From NCBI RefSeq assembly GCF_019649055.1, contig NW_026570240.1, forward strand, positions 372,001 through 436,000: a DNA stretch of 64,000 nt, read 5' to 3'. A program made the translations under genes and the position numbers. Below the pieces are notes generated by a model. It saw only the letters and a program-made list of their open reading frames with translations, was not told the origin of the DNA and did not search any database. This DNA is from Paramacrobiotus metropolitanus. Taxonomy: Eukaryota > Tardigrada > Eutardigrada > Parachela > Macrobiotidae. Below are positions 10,860 through 22,830 of this stretch, one piece after another (positions within the stretch are counted from its first letter, which is position 1; each line of letters opens with the position of its first letter).

Positions 10860-13800
10860 TTAATGCGTAGTACTATGTCGCTGATCACCTTCATTTTTGA
10901 GGTAAAACAACCTCATTACAGGATATGTCACAGGTCCAGATTTAAGCGCAATGAAGGCGCACCGAACTTTGGGATTCTGGTTTTCGTGCAAGTTTAAGTG
11001 ACCTGAAGTTAAAGAAACGAGGTGAAACTTCTTCGGCGATAATACTACTGCTTAATAGTTAATACCTGTAGTTTCCCCGTTGCTGTTCCAAAAACTGCTG
11101 TCATAACGAAGCTGGTAGTAAAGGGCCGGAAGATCGCTTGGAACGTTCACGGCATCAATCTGATATTCCACATCAACAGCTTCTCCAACATGTACGAGCA
11201 CTTTGTTATTATCCCACAGTGGCAAAGTCATCAGAATCTTCAACTGCATCTAAAAGCAATAAACTTTCATGAACCAATTAAGTTCAAAAACATACTGAAG
11301 AAGTCAATTAACTGCTACTGTTTTAGTGTATCTTTTTGGAAAAAAGATATAACAACAGTAGACTATTAGTTAAATTTATATAAACAATAAGTGTATCTAG
11401 CTAGCTTATACTTTCATGCATCTGTTTCTGTACTTTGTTTCATGCCAATGAAATGAGTGAATCCATGCTGTCTACAGAGTACACAACGATACATAAACCG
11501 AACTCGCTGCTAACCTGACCAAATTGCCCAACCAAGGAGCTAGCACACAATTTTAGTGATGAGGAAGAATCGAGTAAATATTCTATTCCAACAACCGCTT
11601 TAACGGGCGCGTTAAGGTGGGTCGAAATCTTCCAAATAAGTTTGACTACTTCTTGGGGTTTTATTGTCTGCAACAAAATTTGTCAACAACTTTGTGTATT
11701 TAATTCGAACAATGGCTTACAAAAGTTTTCCAACTGGTAGTCAAGAATTCAGCAATGACACCATTCAAGGAGACTTGGCTACTCTTAACTGCCACAGGTT
11801 TTTCCAACCGATTCATTACAGCTACTGCAATAAGTTTTCCCACCGGTATACTGTGTAACGAAGTGGTCACTTTTAAGCAGCTGACAAAAGGGAATCTGAA
11901 TTTACACGGGGTAGCACTCCAGGGAAAAATTACATTTATCTGCAACAATCACAAAATGTTTCTCAAAAACGAATAAGTAATCACTAAGTGCAGTTTTTTT
12001 ATACCATAATGTTATGATTAAATCAGAAAACAAAGCGGCTGGGTTACCTCAGTATCGCTGTCTTCAGTATCACCTTCACACAGCACCACAAATGTTTTCT
12101 CGTAATTTGTCTGCAGTAGTAATTTTCCGGATTGCATTTCCGTATCCAAATCCGTATTCAGAACCTACTAGTATCGAATTAAAAGAAATGTAGCCCAGAA
12201 TAACTTTTAAAAAACTATGGGGAAATTGTTCACCTTTGCAGAGGTTTGACTGACTGAAATCGAAAAAGGTATTTCCTTAACAGAATGAGCGCCGGTTACA
12301 TATAGTCTAAATATCTGAGGCAGGTTGGTCCATAATGTGGCTACAAAAACGCAGTCAAATTCAGCGTACATACTCGTACAAACACGTAAGTACCTAGATG
12401 TGCTTTTATCTACATCTTCTTTGAAATTAACTTGATACTTCTTTCGAGACGTACAATTCTTATCCACCGGTTCGACAAAGCATTTAGGAAAATCGGAAAC
12501 AACCTGAAGAAGTGGAATGTTTTCCACGCCGACAGCAAATTGGAGCGATGGGGAATGGACGATTCGGAGATGTCGTACTTGAAAAATGCCAGGATGGTGG
12601 AACTGCAAATTTGCATAAAACTTATTTGCATACGAATAAATTTATTCACGTATTATTCACTGTTGTGCGAAACGTCAGCTCATTCCTCCCCGGTACAATT
12701 TCACCGATGCTGCATTCCACGCATAAATCAGCTTTGGGATCCCCAATTAAATCCATATGAGCACTACTAATGGATGACTTCGACGGGCTGTCACGACCTT
12801 TTGTTACCAAGCCAAACTTCACGTTTGGAAAATTCCTTAAAGCATTTCCCGCGTCGCCCGCTCCACTCATTCCATCGTCCTGGACAGGGATCGACGAGCA
12901 CGGAAGGTATAAGTCCTGGCGCATTGTGGGTTTAGTTGCCAGTAAATAGTCACTATCCCATAACGGCAAACTGGCCAGACGCCGAGCGGATCGTCGAAAA
13001 TTTCCCGTTGAATTGTAAGTCAAATACAAAAAGCATTTGTCCACACGAACCGGTCCTGGAAAATTGCTATCGATGAATATGATGAAGTCCTCTTTCTGAT
13101 CTATGAAATGAATCCTGATTTTTTCAGATGGATACGGAACAGTGGCTGTCAACAGATTGCCACTTCCGATCACAATGCCATCTCGCTGGCTTTTGGATGA
13201 AAGAATTTGTTGGAACAATTCAAAATGCTCTTTCCGTACATCAAAGCTTAACTGGAGGCATGATACTACCAATAAAGCAGCTTTGACAACCTATAGGGCA
13301 AAATTAAATTAAAGCGCACAGTGACGATGAAATAAGGTTAATATGCTCTAGACACTGGAGCGGTTGGGAACAAATACTTACTTGATCCCACTGTTGAATT
13401 TCTTTCATACACTGCACGTACAACACTGCGACGTCGGCCGAAGGAAGCTGTGCAACAAATCAACAATCCGAAAAATTACGGAATGAAAGCTCGATCATTT
13501 TATAACTCACCAACCAGCATTCGTCCTTCAATACTTTTAATGCATCAAATAAAAAAGCCGCTGCTTTTTCAAACATTTTCCACTTCCTAAAAGGGATCAG
13601 TGATCGCAAAGCTACTAAAGTTACATATCCTGATTGGAAAATGTTGGTTCTCACATATAATATTTAGCCATTGTAACGCCAAGATGCCTAGCTGCTCTTG
13701 AGCGACCTATGTGCTTAAATGTTCCCAGCGTCAGTTCCGACAACTCCAAATAATTCTTCATAAACTGCTCCCTTGACAGTAAACAGTCGTAGAGCTTCAA

Positions 13801-16714
13801 GACAGCAGCCGATTGTCGCGGTGCTTCAATGGCACTCGTCAACACTTTAACAATCCCACTTTGTTCCGGACTGGGTTCTTCATTCGGCATTAAGCCACAT
13901 AGATCTCCCAGTCTAGCCAGCTACAACAATTATGCGAGTATGTTTTACCTGGAACAAATACACATTGTTCAATCCGTCTTATACCTCTTCGCATTCCAGT
14001 CCCAACAAAGTGGCACAGTTTTGCAATGTAAGTGGACTACTGTCCCCGCTGCTTTGAGCGATTTCCCTGATTTCGTGGCCTGTACAATCAAAATCAAAAA
14101 ATTTGGTTAGCCTTTTACGACGAACACTCCGACGGTACTAAGGACACACTACATACATGCCAGAAACGTCCAGCACATCAATGCACCCGGTATGATCTCC
14201 ACCTGGGTAAAGGTCATCCATGAAAAGATATACGGCCGATCACGATATTAAAGCATAATAAGGCAAGTTCAACAAACATTCTGCGCAGCAACTTACGTTA
14301 AAAAGTTTGCAGTCTTGATTGACATTTTGTATGAAAAGGATTGCTCGAGCAGTCAATTCCGAAATTCGATTGGTCTCTTGCAACAGGTCGTACTGGCGAG
14401 CAAAGAGGAAGCTGCGCAGTTCCAACAGAGAAACATTTCCAGCTTCGACCAAATGGTGCATTCTCCAATTTTCTTTGGCAGACATTGTCAGCGTCAGACC
14501 TAGCCAGTGTTTTGGAGGAACACTACACTGACTGCGAAGATGAGACCCTTCAGCCTCTAAATCAAGCATGCAGCACACATCAGTACATCTATAAACCGCC
14601 CTCATAATTGAAAGATCTTTAGTTACAAAAAGGTGTTTATAAAAATAAAAGGCGTAAAAGTGTTGCCTATAATTAACAGTGGTACCAGAAAAGTGCACAA
14701 TTATGTAACGGTGTACTATACTCCTATATACCCTGAGCAGCGTCCGCAACGAATTGCGTAATGCCTTGGTCCAAATCGTCTAAATGCCATAAAGCTTCGT
14801 CTGGAAATTCCAGTTTTTGATATGCACTGGCTAACGCTTCCTGGAAAAGGACAAAAATATTGCTATTTTCCATGAGGAAGTCGTCCAAAAATAAGAAATG
14901 TTAAAGCAATTTTTGCGAAAAACAAGACAGTGTGACTGATGGATTTATATTCAGTGAACGATAAGCAGTCTAAATGGCCGCCTCGCGTTCATTCCCAAGA
15001 CTGGCGAGTGGCGACGAAGTCTAACCACTTCAGAATTCACAACAAACAAGTTAAAACTGCTTGCGTTTAAATCCATTAAAATGCAACACAAGACTCCTTT
15101 ACATGCACTGTGTACAGCTATCTGAACTCGTATCGTATGCGTCGAGAACCGATAGAACAGCAATTTCCCAATTCGCACTCATACAGATAGAAAGAAGCTC
15201 AACCATGAAATATTTATTATTTTCATCAATAAAACGAGGAGCAGTTCAGCAAAGCCAATAAAGATTAGAAAGCGTGAACGAAGCGAAATCATCCACTACC
15301 CACTTTAATAAGGGCGGATACTACACTGCAAGAAAGCCATAAATGCATTCGACTCACTCTCAGATTCACGTAGTCCGTCAACATCCATCCGGGCTTGCCT
15401 CGATCTTCCCTGGCAATACGGACTCGTTCTTCATACGCTCTCAGCTTTGCATCGTAAGCCTCAAAGATCAGGTGACGGAATTTTACTACAGCATTGTGCC
15501 AAACTTCTGCGTCGCCCATTCCACTTCGAGGATCCCAAATGTAAACACATCTGCACTCGGTGGAATAATAATTTTATCAAAGTTCACTTTTCCGAAAAAA
15601 TTCCATGCAGCTCACCGTCCGCGGTCTTTCATTTTGGAACAAAATTCCGAATTCAATTTATCGTAAATATCAAAACGGGGAGTCGGCTTGGAACGAGGTG
15701 ACTTTTTGGAATCCGGCTTAACAAGGACTACGATGATCCAATCGTGAACACCTTTAGATTCCAACTGTTCCAGCCAGGCTGTCAATTGATCTCTTACGCT
15801 CGGTCGCGGATAATCAACGAACTGCAAAGCAGCTTGCACAGTCTGTTTTGGTGCATTATTGTGAAACTTATCAACAGGCTGCCAATAATACGTCTCAAAT
15901 TTTGAGATCTGTATGGATTTTCCAAGGCGTCTGTCTACATCATGCTTTTTGTTCTTGTAATGATTACTACAAAAAAACTTTTCCAAGAAAAAATTTTGAT
16001 ACCAATTTGCAACCTGATAGGAAAATTCTGAACGATATTGCGTATTAAAGCATAAGTTACAGGTGTAATAATTATAACATCAAGATTTTCAAAACACTTT
16101 ATAATTATCAGAAAGCATAATATTAACATCAATCTAGCCGCAAAGGATTCTACCGCCCAATTAAGAAACAGTATGCAAGCAAATATCCGATCTGATAATT
16201 CTCACCTGGGCATCACACCAAAAGGAATGCAGAACTGGGCCTAAAAGCGTAGCTGAGGGATCGCTTGATAAATCTGTAGGAAGCTCCGTGAATTTTTGGA
16301 ACTGCACGTGACAGTAGACATCTTTAACTTTTCCATACGATCTGCAGCAAGTTTCCATTTTATATTTGATTTATGCATACACCATTGGATAACATCATAA
16401 CACGTTTAAATTAAGTTTCTACGTTGCGTTGCGTTGCAAATTAAGTTTCTACGTTGCGTAATGCAAAAAATTACATACCGTCGCCAGTTGAAGCACTCCG
16501 CTGCAACATCGCGAGCAAATGGTTCTTGAACATTAGCAAACGCATCCAAACTACCGGAATCTGCATACAAAAAGCCAGTTACAAGTCACCATCGTCACAA
16601 AAATGGGTGTTTCTTACATGTTACAACCGAGAAATTTTTCGGTGGCACGGAATGGCTCCTCTGCGGAATGTCGAAGGAAATTCTTTCCTCAGAAAATTCT
16701 GAATACTCCTCCAT
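10860..16714 (-). CDS. TRAPPC10: TRAPPC10 (trafficking protein particle complex II subunit, Trs130-like)
   Basis: Nineteen exons, high to low: 16714-16618, 16560-16479, 16341-16206, 15908-15616, 15550-15358, 14840-14732, 14499-14297, 14202-14157, 14079-13985, 13920-13655, 13586-13511, 13447-13382, 13290-12661, 12602-12234, 12164-12048, 11939-11721, 11667-11515, 11249-11066, 11002-10860. Every junction keeps frame; 1158 aa, against about 1259 in human. Recognised by collinear conserved blocks: FNWRRSYGK near the N-terminus, VHDWIIVVLVKPDSKK, EDRGKPGWMLTDY, SLLELRSFLFARQYDLL, IIPGALMCWTFLACM, FMKNYLELSELTLGTFKHIG, RNELTFRTT followed by HHPGIFQVRHLRIV, and a beta-rich C-terminal half. It belongs to TRAPPII, the Golgi exchange factor complex for Rab GTPases. 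The start at 16714 is the first Met with homologous downstream sequence; an upstream in-frame Met at 16819 is less likely. Confidence 0.93.
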
Positions 16715-18274
16715 TGCGATGCTTGAGGAGCCAAACAGTTGGATATTACTGACAGTCTGAGCAGCGCATGAATATTGTTTTAGTGGACGATACTGCTCTA
16801 TACTATAAACAAAGAACAAATGTTAGACGGGAATCATTTTGTTGCGTTTTCGCTGAGCAGTCGCTAAACTGCCAGAAGCAGAAAACTAAAACAGAAAAGT
16901 GGTAACGTTAATGGTTAATTACAGTACTAGTACTTTTTTATCGAAATAAAAATATTATTGTGTACGTATAACTTTACTCATACCAGGCCGATTAAAGACT
17001 GGCCTCACGTAACCTGCTCCCTCATGCACGTGTACGAGTCTTTAAACAACGCCAATTTTTAGGGATTTTTGGCTGCTGCCCAGTGTCCGGCCAGTTGTCC
17101 GTTGTCGAAGAACCATGGCAAACTCATCAAACTGCAAGTACGTAATGGTATGCCATCGTAGAACTATTGCCAGTAAGTAAGTTTATAATTCTCCTATGGA
17201 ACACTGTGATCAAACTAAGCAGATAGGCAACAGATCACACTCATGACTTGTACTGGTAGTGAGTTTGCGACTACATGGATACAATAAGTATATTGCACAT
17301 TTGGCGGAAGCAGAATGTGCAATATACTTCTCAGGGAAAAGAAAAAAGCAATACACAGAAGTGTTGTATTTGAACCTCTTTTGAAGCAGCTTTCTGGAAT
17401 ACCGCTCACAAGCGCCATGACTACCTGTACTGTCCCCTGGGCTTCGAAACCCTTGTACCATTCGGACAGGAAACCATTCCCCTTATCGCGAAAATTGGTA
17501 GACGTCGAGATGATACTTCTATGGCAGGATATCAGCGAGGCACTCGCGACGGAGTATCTATGCCAGCGGGCTAGCATAGAAGTCCAGCGTGGAAACATAC
17601 CAAACTTACTTGTCAGATAAAATGTAAATTTGGATGAATGTCCTCTGTAAGCCGCTCTCGTCTTCACCGACCGATCGGGCCAGCAGCAATGCGATCCCAC
17701 CATCACCAATCGCCCAATTCCCACGCAAGGAGGAGACAAGGGATTACAAATCGTATTCTCCAAGCCTCTAATTTTATAGTGCAAATATTTCGGTGGAAAA
17801 ATGTTAAATGTGGCATGTTCGTACTAATTAGCTATAGGCGTACCAACATGTACATCTGTAAGGACGAATATCTATACTTACCATATAGATATAAGTACTG
17901 TAGTACAAATACTAACCTGCTTTTAACGTAAATCTCTTACTCTAAGCCAAAGTACATACTGCAATTTTTGATACCACAGGTCCACAGTCAAGTTGAGTAA
18001 TTCAGGGTTTTATTTGGTCGATCTCGAATTAATTCGTTAGGTAAACCAAGAACGTTAGCTGAAAATAAATATTATTGGTTGTGATGCTTCAACAACCTAA
18101 GATATATTTCTAAAACGTTTTACTGAAGCCGCATACACCATAGAAAATTATTTGCAATCCCCAGCATACAAAAACAATGGCCGAATTCAAGATGTCATAA
18201 TTGTGTGAAACTTTAAAAGGTCCGCGAGGAAATAATGAATTCCAAGAACGCATGGCTGAATGGATATCTGACAT
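16715..18274. other. intergenic between TRAPPC10 and prefoldin 3
   Basis: 1.56 kb holding the TRAPPC10 promoter and the prefoldin 3' flank. At 16425-16462 the sequence AAATTAAGTTTCTACGTTGCG-type repeat seen just inside TRAPPC10 intron DNA does not extend here. The only coding-like item is a short motif-bearing frame at 17474-17620, listed separately. The remainder shows no gene. Confidence 0.45.
17474..17620 (+). other. coding-like fragment carrying a peptide motif repeated elsewhere in the window
   Basis: The end of an open frame (17315-17620) contains ATEYLCQRASIEVQRGN. A closely similar peptide, TTEYIRQRISIEIQRGI, is encoded on the minus strand inside a NUDT14 intron at about 42900-42960. 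The two DNA copies are also similar but clearly diverged. No exon context or start codon supports a functional gene here, so I treat it as a fragment of a dispersed coding repeat, possibly transposon derived. I do not recognise the domain. Confidence 0.4.
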
Positions 18275-19506
18275 TCATCCAGCCCGCTTCAACAATGTAT
18301 CCCTGATTTCCACGGAATAATTGTGCAACTGGGATAAATCTGAAATTAACAAAACGCCTCTTATTCTGGATATAACGAATTATTTTACTGCCCATGAGAT
18401 CGGAAGCTACGAGCACTCGTACCGCATGTTATGTCAATTCAACCCACGCAGTTGCAAAAGTAAGATGAACTTTCAACAATACAGTTAGTGTTACTAGTAC
18501 AATGTTATTGTACAATACTTACTGACTTCAGAAATCACAATATTGCGTTTGCACTCTTCAAGGCAATTTGTCAAGCGATCGGAACATGTTTTACCAAGAG
18601 AAAGAGCTTTCTGCAACCTCTCGTCGGCTTCGTCGTAAGAAAAATCCACATAAACGTTGGCCTGAGCAAAACCAAATAAATCATTGTCACCGAAAAATGA
18701 TCAGGCACAATAATGCCAAACTTGTATTGTACGTACCCCTATGTCCAAAACAACTTTTCCATCGGGAACAACGGCAGCTCTGGACTGCATCTGATGGCCT
18801 ATCACGTACCGCACTGTTTTCTCGTTTTGCTGGAAATATTTTTGATTTTAATGACCCCGGTCGGAAATAAATCCACATACGAAATCCCATCTAGGTTTTT
18901 ACCTGTTTCCTCAGTTCATCTATAGTACGCAGCATCGCCTGCCAGTGTACGATTAAAGTTCTGAGTCTGGAAAACAAACGCGAACTTGATAGATACAACT
19001 AAAACCAATGAAACTGCGTCTCTTTGCAAATAAAGTCACTAGTACACTTTACAAGTACACTGTTTCAGTGTAGCTACCCATCACCGGCAATAATCTCCCC
19101 TTTTTAATAAACAGCGTACCTATTACGTTTCATTTGGACATTTGCCTCCACGTCTTTCCATGCAGTCATAACCACCTAAAACGAGAGGGGCGCTGTGTAT
19201 AGCAATCAAAATACAATCACGAACGAAAAAGTGCTATCTTTTCTTCTGTCTTCCGTGCAATATGTAAGTCGTTGTCTCACCTCTTGTGCCGTGGCGACCT
19301 GATTGAGTGCTTCGGCAGTGGTGAGTTTTTCGACCATATCATCACGGTTCTAGATAACACTGTACGGTCAGACATCCAGGCATGCGTGAAAAAGGCATAC
19401 ATCTTACCAGTGGGGTACCTCTACGAATTCCTTGAGGGCTGCATATTTTTTCCAACTCTTCTACTTCTTTTTCTATGCCCGGAATCAGTCCTAAACCCAC
19501 GCTCAT
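18275..19506 (-). CDS. PFDN3: prefoldin subunit 3 (VBP1-like), divergent
   Basis: Seven exons, high to low: 19506-19408, 19349-19281, 19175-19120, 18966-18903, 18829-18737, 18661-18523, 18339-18275, giving 194 aa (human VBP1 about 197). The order of features fits an alpha-type prefoldin: an N-terminal GLGLIPGIEKEVEELEK, a long coiled coil (VVMTAWKDVEANVQMKRNR, ELRKQQNEK), a beta-hairpin block, and a second coiled coil ending LSQLHNYSVEIRDTLLKRAG. In the hairpin block, GKVVLDIGANVYVDFSYDEA aligns with the family's DKVxLxLGANVMLEYDIDEA. Prefoldin is the hexameric cytosolic chaperone that hands unfolded actin and tubulin to the chaperonin CCT. The sequence is divergent. UXT, another alpha prefoldin-like protein, was considered, but the GANV..(D/E)(F/Y)..DEA hairpin and the C-terminal block favour subunit 3. 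The last exon is short and rests on a good acceptor (AATTTCAG) plus frame. Confidence 0.8.
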
Positions 19507-19961
19507 TGTCACGGGGCACTCACAGGAAAGAGGTCCAAAATTAACAACGTCAAGCTATTCAGAACACGGACTTCAGAGCATCAAGCCGTTCAAGCGCTTT
19601 CTGCGGTTTTGCTCAAAGGATCAGTATAGTATTTAATTACCCACTCCAATTTCAAATTTGGTCCTAAAATCTGAAAAAATTTCGCGTAAATGAATTTGAT
19701 ACATATCATTTAGCAACCTTTGGCTTGAGGGCCACGAGCCAAGCTGCCAAGGCAACATTTTGGGGACTTGAATTTTCGGGTGCCTTACCACTAGCGCATA
19801 CACGAAAGCCCTGACGCCGAGTAAATTGGTAACCGCCTTGCGGTTTGCGATTGGGTTGTACGGTTACAAGGTTGAAAAATTGATTGATAATAAGTACTGT
19901 AAAAATTAATTTTTGATTTTTGATGTTAAATTTTGTTGAAATTTCGGTTATTTCGCCATTC
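19507..19961. other. prefoldin 3 upstream region
   Basis: 455 bp between the prefoldin start codon and the LTR element's target duplication. It presumably holds the prefoldin promoter and 5' UTR. I recognise no motif. Confidence 0.4.
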
Positions 19962-19965
19962 CTTA

Positions 19966-20150
19966 TGTAACGGGGGATTCCTGTCTCATGTATTAGTATG
20001 TACGAGTATGTGCTTGGTTGTCCCGCCTCTTGTATTTCCTGTTCCTGTACGAGCGGTTCAGTATATATAGCGATGTATTTCCTGCGGTATCTTCAGTCGT
20101 TGGGTTAGCAATATTTCGAGCAGTATCAGCCGGTTCCGTTGCCCGTTATA
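19966..20150 (+). repeat. 5' LTR
   Basis: 185 bp, identical to 24567-24751. It contains a TATATATAG stretch about 120 bp in that could be the core promoter box. Confidence 0.9.
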
Positions 20151-20152
20151 CT

Positions 20153-20172
20153 TGGAGTCGCATACCGAGAAC
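20153..20172 (+). other. putative tRNA primer binding site
   Basis: TGGAGTCGCATACCGAGAAC lies 2 nt downstream of the 5' LTR. TGG is the expected complement of a mature tRNA 3' CCA end. I did not match it to a specific tRNA. Confidence 0.6.
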
Positions 20173-20197
20173 GAAATTTTTTTCAAGTCGACAGTTT

Positions 20198-20292
20198 CAG
20201 TGCCCTTTAACTTTTACCACCGCTACCCCTCCGCCTCCCTGTTGAACAGTGCCCTTTAACTTTTACCACCGCTACCCCTCCGCCTCCCTGTT
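20198..20292 (+). repeat. tandem duplication in the retroelement leader
   Basis: Two identical 46-bp copies (20198-20243 and 20247-20292) begin CAGTGCCCTTTAAC and are separated by GAA. The second copy runs into CAACAG followed by GTAAGT at 20300, a good splice-donor match, so the leader may be spliced. Confidence 0.8.
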
Positions 20293-20496
20293 TCAACAGG
20301 TAAGTCTTTATGTATCACGTCCAATTTTTTTTTCTCAAAAAGAACAATTTCAACTGTTACCGATCCTAATACCATTTTCGAATTCCGTAACGCGCCATTT
20401 TTTAAGTAATTAATTAACGATCGTATAGTCAGCTTTCCGCAGTTAGCAGGCTGTTTGCAATAGTTAATAAGTACTAATTACCAGCAAGTCAGGATC

Positions 20497-21682
20497 ATGG
20501 CTCTAGACCCGCAAGCACTGCAGAATATTCTTAACACCGTTAATGCCGCTTCCGCTCAGCAGAATGCAGCTTTACAGCAAAGCCTACAGAATAACGCTAC
20601 TGCACATCAGAATTTATTGAATTTTTTGAATAACCAGAATGCCGCTGCAGTTACCCGTATAACATCTCTCGAAATGGGTGATTTGCCGAAGTTTGGTGGT
20701 TTTCCTTACGAAGACGCTCAGGACTTTTTAACACAGTTTGAGACGATGGCCGTTGCTAATAACTTCACACCAGCTAACAGAATCCAACATTTTGCGCTCT
20801 GTTTGAGGAATAACGCTCTTCGCTGGTATACCGCAGAACCAGCAGGTATCACATGGCCAGACCTTCGATCCCATTTTTTAACAGCTTTTGGAAAAACTCG
20901 TTTTGAACTCGATCTCGTGAATGAAGGTTGCCGTACATTAGCATTTACAGATCCTCGTACTTTTGTTTACCGTGTCCTTGATTACGTGGAAGCCAGTAAT
21001 CCCGCAGCTACCGAAGCAGAAAAGACAGTTCGTCTCTTTGAAGCCTTGGCCCTTGAATTTAAACCGGCATTCGTGACTAACAGCCCCAGAACCGTAGCCG
21101 ATTTTTCAATCGTTTACGTGATGTGTCCGTTAAGCAACAATACAAGCTCGCGATGCAGAATCAAAATTCGTCATACCAGGCGTCCAATAATGTTACAGAT
21201 CAGTCAAATCTCTCGTCGCTATACAGCCAACCGACAGCGCCTAGCTCTAATCAGATAGAGATTGTCGCTCATAACCTGATGAAAGGTTTGGATGAAAGAC
21301 TAAAGCATCTTGCTGAACAAATAAAGTGTTTACAGGAGAATAACGAATCACAGGGCAGTTACGATCTTTCTCAGAATTACTTAACGGGTAATGCGAACCA
21401 GTCAACCCTTCGACTCACAGATGCGCCAAGCCATGATCATCTTTGCGTAACTTGATCATTGTATGCTTCCCGTTTGGAGCGCAGGCACAGTATGCACAGG
21501 CAGAACAAGATTCTGAAGATCGTTATCCGATGTCATTCGGTGCAGCACAGCATCCACCAACAACGCAGCAACTGACTTTTAACACATCCGGTAAATTACC
21601 ATCTCAGGCGCAACAGTTTAGGTCTGCAGAATCTCAGGACACCGGTAGTGCACAACCGGCGTATTCGAGATGGCAGATTTAA
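20497..21682 (+). pseudogene. gag-like reading frame of the LTR element, interrupted
   Basis: The frame opens at 20497 with a Gln/Asn-rich N-terminus and then a region typical of retrotransposon gag (Retrotrans_gag family): DLPKFGGFPYEDAQDFLTQF, CLRNNALRWYTAEPA and TWPDLRSHFLTAFGK. Similarity-like sequence then continues in a second frame (21123-21455) and Q-rich sequence in a third (21443-21682), so there are at least two frame breaks. The first lies in the T-run near 21100. No zinc knuckle (CCHC) is visible. The breaks could be real mutations, a programmed shift or sequencing error. In an element whose LTRs are identical, decay after insertion would have to be recent. Confidence 0.75.
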
Positions 21683-22659
21683 CTTTTCTGGTCTAATTGT
21701 CGTTCGTACGTGAAAATTTGTTTCGGTTTTGTAAACTAAAGTGCTCTTTGAAAATTTTGTTAATATTATATTATTGTACTGAGTTATTAATGATGCCTGC
21801 CCGTTGATTTTGAAGGCTGCAGCAGTATTTATTGTTATTGAGAAAAGGGCAGATAAGTGAGAAAATTTTTGAGGTTGACAGCGCTGATTCGCTGAATATT
21901 TGTTTGATGATGGCCAGATGTGAAAAGCCTCGCGATGGTAACGGTAATGGTTTATCTCAATGTAATGTGCAGAAATGAATTTTGGGATATATTTAAATTG
22001 TTATTGCATATGCGCAGCACCGCTTAAATCTTATCTATCATTAATTTTCCGCCGCTGGTTCGGCTAATGACTTAAAACGCCAGATGTTGTCGTCTCCTTT
22101 TGGGCAGCCAGAGATCGTTAATGTCAACTTAAATTATAAAATTTTCAATAAAATCACTAAAACCAGATGTACCATCATTTAAAGTTAAGAATAAATTCCA
22201 ACTTATCGCATTCCACGAAAATAAGATCCTAAATCTAAATGTCAGCGTTCACAACACATGACGGCATGCTTGGCACAAAAACATGAACTATTATTCGAAA
22301 TTCCCATTAACTGGTGCGGTTATGTGGTAGTACTGCAATATGCGCATTGATTTTGGTAACAGACAATTATGAATGTTTGCTTCGACTGCAAAGAGAAAAA
22401 TTGATTGGTTCAGTTTAAGGTTGTGCAAAGTTTATGGTAACAGTAATGCGCGCATTAATTTGAATAATAATTCCGCCGAACAGAAGACGCAGCTTGATCA
22501 CCACTGTGTACCACGGCAGCTCAAGTAAGTATTTGTGTTAAACCGAATTACGCTAATTACGCAAAATGAAATTAAAGTAGATCTACGAAATTAAGAAGAT
22601 CACTGAAAATTTATGGAAAAGGGCTTTTGCACGAGCAAATCTATTTATATTCGCTCATA

Positions 22660-22830
22660 TACGGGTGCGTGCTATAAACGCCCATCCTTGTTTCGTTGCG
22701 TCGTGACCTAATTTTCGACCATATAGACGGGCCACGGCTATAAACGCCTGCCCTTGTCCGTGCCCTCTGTTTCTATTGTGTCGTGTTGTCATCCAGGAGC
22801 ACCTATAAACGGTCCCTGTTGGTTTGATTC
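22660..22830. repeat. degenerate ~65-bp tandem units inside the LTR element
   Basis: The word CTATAAACG recurs at 22672, 22738 and 22803 (spacings 66 and 65 bp). Each is followed by similar text (CCCATCCTTG, CCTGCCCTTG, GTCCCTGTTG), with TGCGTCGTG or TGTGTCGTG between copies. The region encodes no protein. Confidence 0.6.

Noticed and set aside
16206-16358. Met at 16358 as the TRAPPC10 start
   Set aside because: The conserved SYGK region is preceded by an acceptor at 16342. Upstream exons at 16560-16479 and 16714-16618 continue the homologous sequence in frame.
18213-18416. 67-aa minus-strand frame with an aromatic-rich sequence
   Set aside because: It overlaps the last prefoldin 3 exon in another frame. 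The spliced reading ends the prefoldin coiled coil at the expected length.
18275-19506. Assignment of this gene as UXT (another alpha prefoldin-like protein)
   Set aside because: The hairpin block GANVYVDFSYDEA and the C-terminal sequence fit subunit 3 better, and total length equals VBP1.
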